Assembly: GCF_000160755.1 (NCBI RefSeq)
Contig: NZ_GG668579.1
Location: forward strand, 252,255-316,254
DNA length: 64,000 bases
Direction of reading: 5' to 3'
DNA from: Proteus mirabilis ATCC 29906
GTDB lineage: Bacteria > Pseudomonadota > Gammaproteobacteria > Enterobacterales > Enterobacteriaceae
In this document: positions 54,471 through 64,000 of the stretch, piece by piece
How positions within the stretch are numbered: the stretch's first letter is position 1
How the letters are laid out: every line of letters starts with the position of its first letter
The notes under the pieces: generated by a model
What the model was told of the DNA's origin: nothing
Databases searched by the model: none
What the model saw: only the letters and a program-made list of their open reading frames with translations
Program-made: the position numbers and the translations under genes

Positions 54471-57400
54471 ATGCTGAATTTTGAAACTTTCTATGGTAAT
54501 AGTGAACCTATAGCTGTTATTGGTCTTTCTGGTCGCTTCCCTGATGCACAAAATATTGATCAATTTTGGCATAACATAATTAATAAACACGATAGCTCTC
54601 GTCTTTTTTCTGAAGAAGAACTAAAAGCCGCAGGTGTCGCTGAACAAACTTATCATTCACCTGATTTTGTTAATCGTGGCGCGCCGTTAGATGAAGCGGA
54701 ATATTTTGACGCTACTCTATTTAATTATTCACGCTCAGAAGCTGAACTTATCGATCCCCAGCAAAGAATTTTTTTACAAGGTGCTTGGCATGCTTTAGAG
54801 CATGCTGGATATGCCCCTTGCAATATAACCATCAAAACAGGCGTTTTTGCTTCAGCAAGAATGAGCAGCTATCCTGCCCAGCAAGATTTAGCATTGCACA
54901 ATATTGGCCATGTCCGTGGCATGCAAAAATTATTAGGGAATGATAAAGACTATCTCGCAACACGTATTGCATATAAATTAAATTTAACTGGTCCAGCATT
55001 AACTATACAAACCGCTTGTTCTAGCTCCTTAGTTGCCGTACATATGGCTTGTGAAAGTTTACGCTCTGGTGAATGCAGTATGGCTATTGCTGGTGGAATT
55101 GGTATCACATTTCCACAAACCGGTGGTTATCTATATCAGAAAGGCATGATCTTCTCACCAGATGGTATTTGTCGTCCTTTTGATGCAGAGGCAAACGGTA
55201 CTTTTGCTGGTAATGGATTTGGTATTGTAGTGTTACGTCGTCTTGAAGATGCCTTAGTGGATGGAAACACAATTATTGCTGTATTACGTGGTAGTGCCAT
55301 TAATAATGATGGTCATCAAAAAGCGGGATTCACAGCTCCCTCCGTAGCAGGCCAAGTTTCAGTTATTAGAGAAGCAATACAACTGGCCGATATTAAAAAT
55401 GAAGATATTGAACTTATTGAAGCACACGCAACAGCTACACCATTAGGTGATCCAATTGAGTTTAGTGCATTATGTCAGGTTTTCGCTGATCGCTCTCTTA
55501 CTGCTTCTAAATGCGCTATTGGCTCAGTTAAAGGCAATATCGGACATCTGGATACAGCAGCAGGTATCACTGGCCTAATTAAAACGATATTAGCGGTAAA
55601 TAAAGCACTTATTCCTCCATCTATGCATTTTAATCACCCAAATCCTCAATTACAAATAGAAAAAAGCCCGTTCTACATTCCTAAAAACCCTAAAGCTTGG
55701 TCTAGCAGAATACGAACTGCTGGTGTTTCTTCATTTGGTATTGGTGGAACAAACTGTCATATCATTGTGCAATCATTGCCTGACTCATTAGTATCAATCA
55801 AACCTGAACAAGAGGTAGACAATAATTTTGAATACTCATTATTGCTTAGTGCCGCCACAAAAGAGAGTCTAAAAAAACTTGCTGGTGATTATGCACCATT
55901 AATAAAAATTACCCCAGCAAACATTCTGGCTCATAATGCATTACAGCAAAGACAACTCAACTTACCATGGCGCTTATCTATCCCCTTAACAAGTGAGAGT
56001 GATATTTCACTGTTAGCTTTCTCTCAAGGAAGTGCTGATTCTTTAATACAATATGGTCATACATCAACAAATAAGAAAATAGCGTGGCTATTTTCTGGTA
56101 TGGGATCACAATATCCTGCTATGGGTAAAGTGATGTACCAACATTCAACAACATTTGCCGAAACAATCGATCGTTGTGAGCAAGCATGCCTGCAACACTT
56201 AACATTTCCGTTAAAAGAAGTCATGTTTGGCCTACATAGCGATAAACTTGTTAATGCCAGTTATATTCAAGCGGCTATTGTCGCCTATGAAATCGCAATG
56301 GCAGCACATTGGCGAGCAATCGGTATTTTACCTGAAATAATTGTAGGTCATTCTTGCGGAGAATATGCCGCAGCCGTTATCGCTGGTTTCTATACAATCG
56401 AACAAATGATGCCACTTGCTGTATATAGTGGACAATTAATGGAAAGTCATGTTAATGGTGAAATGATTGCTGTATTTGCAGAATATCAAGATATTCAAAT
56501 CATTGCTAAACAATGTCATGTTGAATTAGCTGCAATTAATGGCCATAACAACTTATCATTCGCGGGGCAACCCGATGATATGCAAAAGTTTACTCAAATA
56601 TTGAAAGCAAAGAATATTCGATTTAGAGAAATGAATAACGTGTGTGCTGCTCATACCTCTTATATTGATAATATTCTTGATCAATTGATGGAATTTACTG
56701 AGTCATTATCAGCCTCACAAGGAAAAATAGCCTTAGTCTCAGGCTATACAGGGCAATTAATTTCTCAAAAAGAACTTCAACATCCATCATATTGGGCTCA
56801 GCAACTACGCAATACAGTTATGTATCAAGATGCAATACAAACGTTAGTCAATCATGGTGTCACCCATGCTATGGAATTAGGACCAACTTCTGTATTAAGT
56901 GATCTTGGTGAACGTGAAGGCATTACTGAGATTAGTTGGATACCAACTGCCAGAATGGGAGTTGATGAAATTCAGATGAAACAACAGGCTGCAACAACCC
57001 TATTTATTGCAGGCTATGATTTACCATGGCAGTCACTGTTTAAAACTCAAGGAAGTTATATACCATTACCTCTCTATCCCTTTGAAAAACAATATTATTG
57101 GTATGAAAAAAAGGATAGTGAAAAATATCAACCACAAAAAAGCGCATTTGATTTACCTATTAGCCAAGGTCGTGAAACGGCATTAAAAGCGCTTACAACA
57201 CTCGATCTTCCTCGTTTAAACTCATTTAATTCAACACTTACCACTTTACATAATTATTACGTCGATAAAATGATATGCTCGTGTTTAGGCCATGAGTTGA
57301 ATACCCCCATGTCTGTAATCGATATTATGCGAGCAGGACGCATTTTACCCCGCTATTATCAATTATTAGTACGTTTATTAGAGGCCTGTGTTGAGGATGG

Positions 57401-60400
57401 ATATTATATTTACCAACAGATAAATCAGCACAACTACTATAAAAAAATAAAATCTATTTCTAGTGATAAATTACCATTATTATTCCATCAATTACAATTA
57501 GATAGCGAAGGTCTTCAATCTATTCCTGACACCGTCAAGCGAGCAGGAGAGCAACTCTACGATATGATGACAGGCGTGATTGAACCTGTTTCAGTGATCT
57601 TTCCTGAAGGTGCATCTCAAGGTGTTGAAGTTCTCTATCAAGATTTTAGTTTTGGTCGTTATTTTAACCAAATTGCTGCCGCGGTACTTAAAGGATTACT
57701 TTCTCACTACCAGCCCACTGTGGCTAAGCCTTTGCGAATTATTGAAGTCGGTGGTGGCACGGGAGGAACCACCTCTTGGCTGCTACCTATTTTATCAACC
57801 ATACAACATGTTGAATACGAATTTACCGATATTTCACCTATCTTCACCCGACGTGCCGCACAAAAATTTAGTCAATATTCATTTGTTAACTATCGAGAGT
57901 TCAATTTACAACAATCCCCTGAAATACAAGGTTTTCAATCTGATTATTATGACATTATTATTGCTGCTAATGTTATTCATGCCACTCAACATATTGGAGA
58001 TACATTAACTGCTCTTCGTACTTTACTGCGTTCCAATGGTCATTTGCTTATGCGCGAAATAACCAAACAAGCTCGCTTATTTGATTTTGTTTTTGGCCCA
58101 CTGGTGTTACCCCTCCATGATGAAAAGATCCGTAAAGGAAAACTATTTTTATCACCAGAATTATGGCATCAACAGTGTCGCTTAGCAGGATTTCAACATA
58201 TTCGCTGGTTACCTGATGCATTACCAGAAACCAAAGATATGTGTGAACATATTATTCTCGCCAGTGTTTCGACAGAAAACGATCACTTTGATCAAGAGTT
58301 ACCTAGTGACACCAAGATACAACAAAGTTCACACTACCAATGGCAATTAACACCTTGTGTGGAACAAGATCTTATCAAGCCAACATTAATATTTAACCAT
58401 CAACAAACATTGCCTTCTGAAATCGCAGCTATTTTATCCGCTATTGGATGTCTTTCTGAACAGGGCGAAAATCAATTAATCGTTGCCAACCTTGCAGATC
58501 CTTTAATTATCGCCGAGCAGATCCGCCAAATATTACTGTCATCGTCTGATGGGTTTGTTGTTATCACGCAACAAGCCTGGGCATTAACTGCCATAGAAAC
58601 GGTTAATCCAGCACAACGTAGTATTCGAAGTTTATTAAAAACTATTCAAAAAGAATATAGCTCAAGGTTAATTGCCATTGTTGATTTAGGTATAAATGCC
58701 TCATGGTCTGAATTAGTTCCTGCTTTTATACAAATAGAACAAGGTAATAATGAAATTATTGTTCGTAACCATTGCTGCTACTTACCACAATTAACCCCAC
58801 TGCCCTCATCTTCTACGATCATAGCGCAGAACATCATGGTATCCCCGCGCTGGCATATTATTACTGGTGGTTTTGGAGGCTTAGGTCGAATTACAGCAAG
58901 TTGGTTAGTAAGGCAAGGTGCTAAACGTATCGCTATTTTGGCACCACGAGCTGATAGCAGCGCATTAGATTGGATGAATAACTTACAGAAATCTAACCAG
59001 CTAGAAATAAAATGGCTAACATGTGATTGTCGTGATAACGCTCAATGTCATGCAGCACTCACTCAGCTTGAAAATGAAGGTGGCATTGAGGGGCTTATAC
59101 ACAGTGCAGGTATTTTGGATGATGCACTTATGACACAACTCACCCCTAAGCGTATGTCTGACGTATTTTCTGTTAAAGCGATATCTGCCAAGCAATTTTG
59201 TGATGCTTTAGAAAAAACAGATGCCAGTTACCTTATTTTATACTCCTCTGCCGCTGCAACTATAGGCTCTGAAGGACAAGCAGCTCATTCCCTCGCTTGT
59301 GGATATTTAGATGGATTAGCTGAATATGCACGTCGCAATATCAAGGGATTAACCGTCATTTCTATCGCTTGGGGGGCATGGCAAAGTGTTGGCTTTGTGG
59401 CAGAAAAACAACTCCATGATAAATTACAACACAAAGGTATGAGTACGCTTACTACTGAGGAAGGACTGGCACATTTAGATGCTTGTCTGCTAGATAATAC
59501 CTCTTGTCGCCTTGCAATGCGCTTAGCGACTCCACCTTTAATGACACAAAAAACGCCTTTATTTCATCAGACTAATCATAATGATCATTATGATAACCAT
59601 GAAATTAATCACACTCGCCAGCTTTGTGAAACCCCAACTCAAACGGATCAAACAGAGCCGGTAAGCCCTAACAGGGTTGATTATCGCGTTGGTGATAACT
59701 TAGAACAGTGGCTAACAGCATGTATCAAACAACTGTTGCGTCTTGGTGATGAACATATTGATACTCACATTGAACTATTCCAATTAGGACTAGATTCTCT
59801 CTCTTTCCTCGATCTCAGTGCGGAAATTAAGAAACAGTTTGCGGTCAATATTGACGCTGAACAATCTTATGATGATATGACTATTGCTGGTTTAGCCTCA
59901 GTTATTCGAACCGCAGCACCTGAGAAATTTACTGTGACAGAAGCACTCCATAATCAAGACAACATTTCCCACACAATGGAGTCAGAACGATATGCCCCAT
60001 TTCCATTAACACCAATTCAACACGCCTATTGGATCGGACGTAAAAACCTCTTTAACTACGGAGGCGTTGCTTGCCATGCAATTTTTGAATGGGATTGTCA
60101 ACGCCATATATGGGAGCCGGCCTCACTTGAAAAAGCTTGGAATAAAGTTATTCAGCGTCATGATATGTTGAGAATGATCATAGATGATGATGGACAACAA
60201 CGTATCTTAAAAGAAGTTCCTTATTTTCATTTTATTCAACATGACCTAACAAATTTAACCCAACAAGAGCAACAAGAGAGCCTAACACAGATAAGGGAAG
60301 CCCTTTCTTATCGGGTATTACCGACTGAGTCATGGCCATTATTTGAAGTTGAAATTTCTTGGCTAAATAACGATTGTTACAGATTACATATCAATCTAGA

Positions 60401-63400
60401 TTTACTGCAGTTTGATACCATGAGCTTTAAAATTCTGTTTGATGATCTATTTAACGCCTATTCAGGACAAGAATTAATACCACAAACATTTACCTTCCGC
60501 GACTACTGCTTAAAAAATCAAACAAATCGTAACAGTGATGAGTGGAAAATGGCATGGTGTTACTGGCAGGATCTATTATCTGATTTACCTTCTGCCCCAT
60601 ATTTACCGATAAAGAATTCATCCATTACTGAACAACCTCGTTTTACGACTTTCCAACATCATGTTTCTATAGCGCAATGGGACAAATTAAAACAGAGGTG
60701 GAAAAAGCATGGTATTACACCATCAGCAGGGCTTTTAACACTTTTTGCTTTAGTTTTAGGTCGCTGGACAAAATACCCAGCCTTTACACTAAACTTAACT
60801 TTCTTTAATCGTCAACCATGGCACCCAGATGTTACACAACTTATTGGTGATTTTACCTCTGTACTCCCTATAGATATTTATCTAGATAACGACTGTACAT
60901 TAAATGAGTCAATGGCAAAAATACAGCGCAGACTTTGGCAACATTTAAGTAAGTCCCAAGTAAATGGTGTAGAGATTTTACGTGAATGGGGACGCTATAA
61001 AGGGGATAGTAGCCAATCTCTGTTACCTATTGTATTTACTAGCATGTTAGGTATGACACTAGATGGTGACAATATTGATGAAGCATTAAATCAGCTTTTC
61101 GGCCAACCCGTATATAGCTTCGCGCAAACACCTCAAGTTTGGTTAGATCACCAAGTAATGGAAGGAAAAGAGGGGCTAACATTAAATTGGTTCTGCATGG
61201 ATGACATCTTTGCTGACGGTTTATTAACAATGATGTTCTCTGATTATCAAAGCTTGATCACTCAATTATGCCAAGATGAAGATAATAATCAATCAGTTGA
61301 TAAGATTATTGCGCAACTTCCTTCATATCAACATTTAGCAATAGATAATCACCTCCAATCACGCTATCAACAACTCGAGCAAACATTGGAAAATCATCCG
61401 CAAATCAAACGTGCTCATGCTATGGTAATGGTAAAAGACGATACGAAAGTAGAGCCTCCTCTACAATTACTGTTTGAAGCCTCTTCTGATATTCCACTAT
61501 CCGTTATTAAACAGCCCAATTGGTTACCTAATTTACTTTCGCCATCAGCTTCACTCAGTGACATTATTGAAAAGAGTTGGCAACGATTTGAGGAACGAGC
61601 ACGGTATGGCATATGTCACACACTGTATCGAAATGCTCTTTTTACCGAGCTAAACACACCAATCACCCTAGCTGAAATAGTGGCTCGTTTAAAAGCAAAG
61701 CCTCAGTATGAGAGGCTACTTAGTCAGTGGCTAGATTTATTATGCCTGCATCACTTATTAACCAAAGAGGGTGATCAGTTTTATGCCACAACACAGTTTA
61801 TTAACTTATGTTTATCTGCCCCAGTATTTCAACAACCTGTTAATGATTGGGAATATGTACTTTGGGATTACCTTGAACAATCACTAACCCAACATGAATT
61901 ACTCTTTAGTGGTAAGGTTTCTCCTCTTTCACTACTTTTTAATTCAGATGAAATTACCACAGCACTATACGCCAAACACCCTGCACTAAATTATTTAAAT
62001 CAATGTGCAAAAGATATTGTTAGTGCAATGGTTGGTGCAACATCTTCACTCAATATTTTAGAAATAGGGGCAGGTACAGGAGCTACCACTCAAGGTATAG
62101 TCGCAGTACTTAAGAATACGCATTACTCATACACCTTTACTGATATATCACATTACTTCCTTGATAAAGCGCGAAAAAAATTCACTGCTGTAGGAGAAAT
62201 GCGCTATCAACTCTTTGATATTAATGCACCAATACAATTTTCTCATCATCCAGATAATGGCTATGATCTGATCATTGCATCTAATGTATTACATGATGCA
62301 TCACATATCGGCCACGCACTAAAACGGATTAGAAGCCTGTTAAAACCTCAAGGCTATTTATTATTTATCGAAGCAACCGAGTGTCAAAGTGCTATGCAAA
62401 TGGCGACTGTTGGCTTTATTGAGGGATTAAGTGCATATCAAGATAAGCGTATATTGACGAATAAAGCGATGCTTGATAGTGAAAGTTGGCATGATATTTT
62501 AATCAATACTGGTTTTGAAACTATTGGTCAATGGCCCCAAACAGATTCCTCATCTTTGCGACAAACACTCTTTTTAGCCTCTCCCACTCGTGGAGGAAAA
62601 CCTTATTTAGGTAAATTACGTGATTATTTATCTCATTCTCTTGATCAGAATATCGACTCTTTTGAGTTGTTCCAATGTGAAAATATTGAAGCAACCCTTA
62701 ATGGCATAGCAACATCATCCGCTCAAGAGCTAAATGAACAGATACAACCTGTTGCAATACCTGATGTACCAACCAATATGATTAATGAAATCATTGCATT
62801 ATGGTCTGAGTTATTAGGTCGTGAGGTCAATAGTACAAATGATTTCTTCCGTTCTGGAGGAGATAGTTTGATTGCAACCAAAATGATCAGCCAATTACAT
62901 CAACGGGGATATCCAGCAACATTACAACAGATTTTTACCTATCCATGCTTAGCCGATTTTTGTGCTCATTTAGAGCAGGAAAAGCAATCTCAACGAGAGT
63001 ACTCCTCTTTGATACCTCTAAGCGCTGTATCTGCTCCAAAACCTTACCACTACTTTATGGTACATGCTTCTGATGGTGATCCCGGTGTTTACCTACCTCT
63101 TGCTGAGTCGTTAAATAATACAGTGTGGGGATTAACAGTTACAGATGCTTCAAAACTAACTGATTTGGATACATTGTTATCATTACATTTATCTAGCATA
63201 AAAACAGCACAACAGACTGGCCCTTATATTCTTATTGGTTGGTCATATGGTGCTTTTATTGCCAGTTACCTTGCAGAACAACTCTCGCAACAAAATCATT
63301 CCGTATTATTAGTATTAATAGATCCCGTCTATCGACATGATTTTATTAAATTTTGTCATGATGACTCAGATAGTTCATCAGATGAAAATAAGCAGCTTGC

Positions 63401-63686
63401 ATGCACTAAAAGACTTATGTCATTCCTACCTGAAAGTGACCTACCATTATCTGATGATATCGCCTGTTTATGGCTGGAAGCCACCAACCACCCAACAGAA
63501 TGGACATCACCTGAAAAAGAGTGGTACCAACGATTACCGCCACATACCCAACATCACTATTTTTCAGGGGAGCACTGGTCAATACTGCAAGATCGCGCTA
63601 CCAGCACACATCTGGCCGAAATCATTGATCAGTGGGTGCAACAAAAACTTTCTAATAACGGATATCCATCCGAAGGAGGTAATTAA
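54471..63686 (+). CDS. nrpS: Hybrid polyketide/peptide synthase, HMWP1/Irp1-like
   Basis: It extends and releases the chain from NrpR. 3071 residues (HMWP1 is about 3163). Domains: ketosynthase (TACSSS Cys183, His319, His359); acyltransferase (GHSCG, Ser628); C-methyltransferase (VGGGTGG about 1092); ketoreductase (GGFGGLG 1466-1472); acyl carrier (LGLDSL, Ser1776); cyclization domain (DLLQFD 1977-1982); second methyltransferase (EIGAGTG about 2531); peptidyl carrier (GGDSL, Ser2799); thioesterase (GWSYGA, Ser2925; GEHW His3035). There is no adenylation domain, as in HMWP1, so the Cys must come from NrpR. The ketoreductase has His1606 and Cys1610 where Tyr and Asn are usual. Its stop overlaps nrpU as TAATG. 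Confidence 0.93.
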   Translation: MLNFETFYGNSEPIAVIGLSGRFPDAQNIDQFWHNIINKHDSSRLFSEEELKAAGVAEQTYHSPDFVNRGAPLDEAEYFDATLFNYSRSEAELIDPQQRIFLQGAWHALEHAGYAPCNITIKTGVFASARMSSYPAQQDLALHNIGHVRGMQKLLGNDKDYLATRIAYKLNLTGPALTIQTACSSSLVAVHMACESLRSGECSMAIAGGIGITFPQTGGYLYQKGMIFSPDGICRPFDAEANGTFAGNGFGIVVLRRLEDALVDGNTIIAVLRGSAINNDGHQKAGFTAPSVAGQVSVIREAIQLADIKNEDIELIEAHATATPLGDPIEFSALCQVFADRSLTASKCAIGSVKGNIGHLDTAAGITGLIKTILAVNKALIPPSMHFNHPNPQLQIEKSPFYIPKNPKAWSSRIRTAGVSSFGIGGTNCHIIVQSLPDSLVSIKPEQEVDNNFEYSLLLSAATKESLKKLAGDYAPLIKITPANILAHNALQQRQLNLPWRLSIPLTSESDISLLAFSQGSADSLIQYGHTSTNKKIAWLFSGMGSQYPAMGKVMYQHSTTFAETIDRCEQACLQHLTFPLKEVMFGLHSDKLVNASYIQAAIVAYEIAMAAHWRAIGILPEIIVGHSCGEYAAAVIAGFYTIEQMMPLAVYSGQLMESHVNGEMIAVFAEYQDIQIIAKQCHVELAAINGHNNLSFAGQPDDMQKFTQILKAKNIRFREMNNVCAAHTSYIDNILDQLMEFTESLSASQGKIALVSGYTGQLISQKELQHPSYWAQQLRNTVMYQDAIQTLVNHGVTHAMELGPTSVLSDLGEREGITEISWIPTARMGVDEIQMKQQAATTLFIAGYDLPWQSLFKTQGSYIPLPLYPFEKQYYWYEKKDSEKYQPQKSAFDLPISQGRETALKALTTLDLPRLNSFNSTLTTLHNYYVDKMICSCLGHELNTPMSVIDIMRAGRILPRYYQLLVRLLEACVEDGYYIYQQINQHNYYKKIKSISSDKLPLLFHQLQLDSEGLQSIPDTVKRAGEQLYDMMTGVIEPVSVIFPEGASQGVEVLYQDFSFGRYFNQIAAAVLKGLLSHYQPTVAKPLRIIEVGGGTGGTTSWLLPILSTIQHVEYEFTDISPIFTRRAAQKFSQYSFVNYREFNLQQSPEIQGFQSDYYDIIIAANVIHATQHIGDTLTALRTLLRSNGHLLMREITKQARLFDFVFGPLVLPLHDEKIRKGKLFLSPELWHQQCRLAGFQHIRWLPDALPETKDMCEHIILASVSTENDHFDQELPSDTKIQQSSHYQWQLTPCVEQDLIKPTLIFNHQQTLPSEIAAILSAIGCLSEQGENQLIVANLADPLIIAEQIRQILLSSSDGFVVITQQAWALTAIETVNPAQRSIRSLLKTIQKEYSSRLIAIVDLGINASWSELVPAFIQIEQGNNEIIVRNHCCYLPQLTPLPSSSTIIAQNIMVSPRWHIITGGFGGLGRITASWLVRQGAKRIAILAPRADSSALDWMNNLQKSNQLEIKWLTCDCRDNAQCHAALTQLENEGGIEGLIHSAGILDDALMTQLTPKRMSDVFSVKAISAKQFCDALEKTDASYLILYSSAAATIGSEGQAAHSLACGYLDGLAEYARRNIKGLTVISIAWGAWQSVGFVAEKQLHDKLQHKGMSTLTTEEGLAHLDACLLDNTSCRLAMRLATPPLMTQKTPLFHQTNHNDHYDNHEINHTRQLCETPTQTDQTEPVSPNRVDYRVGDNLEQWLTACIKQLLRLGDEHIDTHIELFQLGLDSLSFLDLSAEIKKQFAVNIDAEQSYDDMTIAGLASVIRTAAPEKFTVTEALHNQDNISHTMESERYAPFPLTPIQHAYWIGRKNLFNYGGVACHAIFEWDCQRHIWEPASLEKAWNKVIQRHDMLRMIIDDDGQQRILKEVPYFHFIQHDLTNLTQQEQQESLTQIREALSYRVLPTESWPLFEVEISWLNNDCYRLHINLDLLQFDTMSFKILFDDLFNAYSGQELIPQTFTFRDYCLKNQTNRNSDEWKMAWCYWQDLLSDLPSAPYLPIKNSSITEQPRFTTFQHHVSIAQWDKLKQRWKKHGITPSAGLLTLFALVLGRWTKYPAFTLNLTFFNRQPWHPDVTQLIGDFTSVLPIDIYLDNDCTLNESMAKIQRRLWQHLSKSQVNGVEILREWGRYKGDSSQSLLPIVFTSMLGMTLDGDNIDEALNQLFGQPVYSFAQTPQVWLDHQVMEGKEGLTLNWFCMDDIFADGLLTMMFSDYQSLITQLCQDEDNNQSVDKIIAQLPSYQHLAIDNHLQSRYQQLEQTLENHPQIKRAHAMVMVKDDTKVEPPLQLLFEASSDIPLSVIKQPNWLPNLLSPSASLSDIIEKSWQRFEERARYGICHTLYRNALFTELNTPITLAEIVARLKAKPQYERLLSQWLDLLCLHHLLTKEGDQFYATTQFINLCLSAPVFQQPVNDWEYVLWDYLEQSLTQHELLFSGKVSPLSLLFNSDEITTALYAKHPALNYLNQCAKDIVSAMVGATSSLNILEIGAGTGATTQGIVAVLKNTHYSYTFTDISHYFLDKARKKFTAVGEMRYQLFDINAPIQFSHHPDNGYDLIIASNVLHDASHIGHALKRIRSLLKPQGYLLFIEATECQSAMQMATVGFIEGLSAYQDKRILTNKAMLDSESWHDILINTGFETIGQWPQTDSSSLRQTLFLASPTRGGKPYLGKLRDYLSHSLDQNIDSFELFQCENIEATLNGIATSSAQELNEQIQPVAIPDVPTNMINEIIALWSELLGREVNSTNDFFRSGGDSLIATKMISQLHQRGYPATLQQIFTYPCLADFCAHLEQEKQSQREYSSLIPLSAVSAPKPYHYFMVHASDGDPGVYLPLAESLNNTVWGLTVTDASKLTDLDTLLSLHLSSIKTAQQTGPYILIGWSYGAFIASYLAEQLSQQNHSVLLVLIDPVYRHDFIKFCHDDSDSSSDENKQLACTKRLMSFLPESDLPLSDDIACLWLEATNHPTEWTSPEKEWYQRLPPHTQHHYFSGEHWSILQDRATSTHLAEIIDQWVQQKLSNNGYPSEGGN

Positions 63687-64000
63687 TGAAACCGGCAAAA
63701 AAAGTGGTGATTGTAGGCAGTAAATTTGGAGAGGTTTATCTCAATGCATTTATACAACCTCAAGACAAATGGCATCTTATTGGCCTTTTTTCCAAAGGTA
63801 GCACTCGTTCTCGAGAATTATCTAAAGCATTCGGTATTCCACTTTTTACTCGATTTGATCAACTACCTGAAAAAATAGATCTAGCTTGTATTGTTGTGCG
63901 ATCAACCATTGTTGGTGGCGAAGGTAGCCAACTTGCGCAAGCATTTTTACAACGGGGGATCTCGGTTGTACAGGAACATCCTGTACATCCTGATGAAATT
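63686..64000 (+). CDS. nrpU: Thiazolinyl imide reductase, YbtU/Irp3-like (5' part)
   Basis: The first 105 codons are visible; the gene runs off the window. In the Ybt and Pch systems this NADPH-dependent enzyme reduces a thiazoline ring to thiazolidine on the assembly line. The N-terminus has a Rossmann start (KKVVIVGSKFGEVYLNAF) and the characteristic VVRSTIVGGEGSQLA and RGISVVQEHPVHPDE stretch. The start ATG overlaps the nrpS stop, with AAGGAGG upstream. Confidence 0.9.
   Translation, partial: MKPAKKVVIVGSKFGEVYLNAFIQPQDKWHLIGLFSKGSTRSRELSKAFGIPLFTRFDQLPEKIDLACIVVRSTIVGGEGSQLAQAFLQRGISVVQEHPVHPDEI

Larger units (their letters stand above)
7171..64000. mobile_element. Integrative and conjugative element, ICEPm1-like, left part
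   Basis: From the tRNA-Phe end onward the window carries an integrase, a TraI_2-type relaxase protein, antirestriction genes, a complete-looking PFGI-1-class type IV secretion gene set, a coupling protein and virulence cargo (TaaP-like adhesin, nrp siderophore genes). This combination at tRNA-Phe in a Proteus backbone matches ICEPm1 as I remember it. The element continues past the right edge, so its length and attR are not seen. Confidence 0.85.

Noticed and set aside
57610..58008. 132-residue frame inside nrpS
   Set aside because: Out-of-frame shadow of the C-methyltransferase domain; low-complexity hydrophobic composition.
63337..63723. 128-residue plus-strand frame at the end of nrpS
   Set aside because: It is a shadow of the thioesterase domain and the beginning of nrpU in another frame.

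Overview
The window fits Proteus mirabilis or a very close relative. The left 7 kb is moderately AT-rich enterobacterial backbone in the order groL-groS / fxsA / aspA-dcuA / yjdC / tRNA-Phe. At the tRNA an integrative and conjugative element (ICE) begins. Its content (tyrosine integrase at tRNA-Phe, PFGI-1/PAPI-1-class type IV secretion genes, a TaaP-type trimeric autotransporter, a yersiniabactin-like nrp locus) matches what I recall of ICEPm1 of P. mirabilis. The right end of the element lies beyond the window.

Layout. (1) 1-7094: chromosomal backbone. (2) 7095-7170: tRNA-Phe, whose 3' end is the presumed attachment site. (3) 7.4-10.1 kb: integrase and a TraI_2-domain (MobH-like) relaxase protein, apparently one transcription unit. 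(4) 10.2-16.4 kb: accessory block on the minus strand (DUF1281/Api92-like protein, ArdC-like antirestriction protein, several unknown small genes, two of them frameshifted). At least five of these genes have a leader of two mutually exclusive hairpins ending in a T-run, like transcription attenuators. (5) 16.4-19.1 kb: two copies of a 220-bp hairpin array in direct orientation, flanking an SGNH hydrolase gene and a second integrase-like gene. (6) 19.1-20.5 kb: small AT-rich orphans, a 115-nt foldable sequence and a DUF3742-like gene. (7) 20.6-35.9 kb: mating-pair-formation operon read right to left (RAQPRD protein to TraG), with the TaaP adhesin gene embedded in it. (8) 36-43.3 kb: second conjugation operon (PilL-like, lytic transglycosylase, coupling protein TraD). 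(9) 43.4-44.0 kb: decayed IS200-type insertion sequence. (10) 44.1-64 kb: AT-rich siderophore locus: FyuA-like receptor, then divergently nrpX, nrpY, nrpR, nrpS and the start of nrpU.

How the parts work together. The integrase moves the element in and out of tRNA-Phe. TraI, TraD and the type IV secretion proteins process and transfer the DNA, and ArdC may protect it on entry. The cargo gives the host an adhesin/autoagglutinin and a thiazoline siderophore system (peptide-polyketide assembly line, exporter, outer-membrane receptor), both useful in the urinary tract. The modules differ clearly in base composition: the conjugation genes are GC-rich, the siderophore genes and the SGNH gene are AT-rich. 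This indicates assembly from several sources.

All family assignments come from reading the proteins by eye; no database search was possible.
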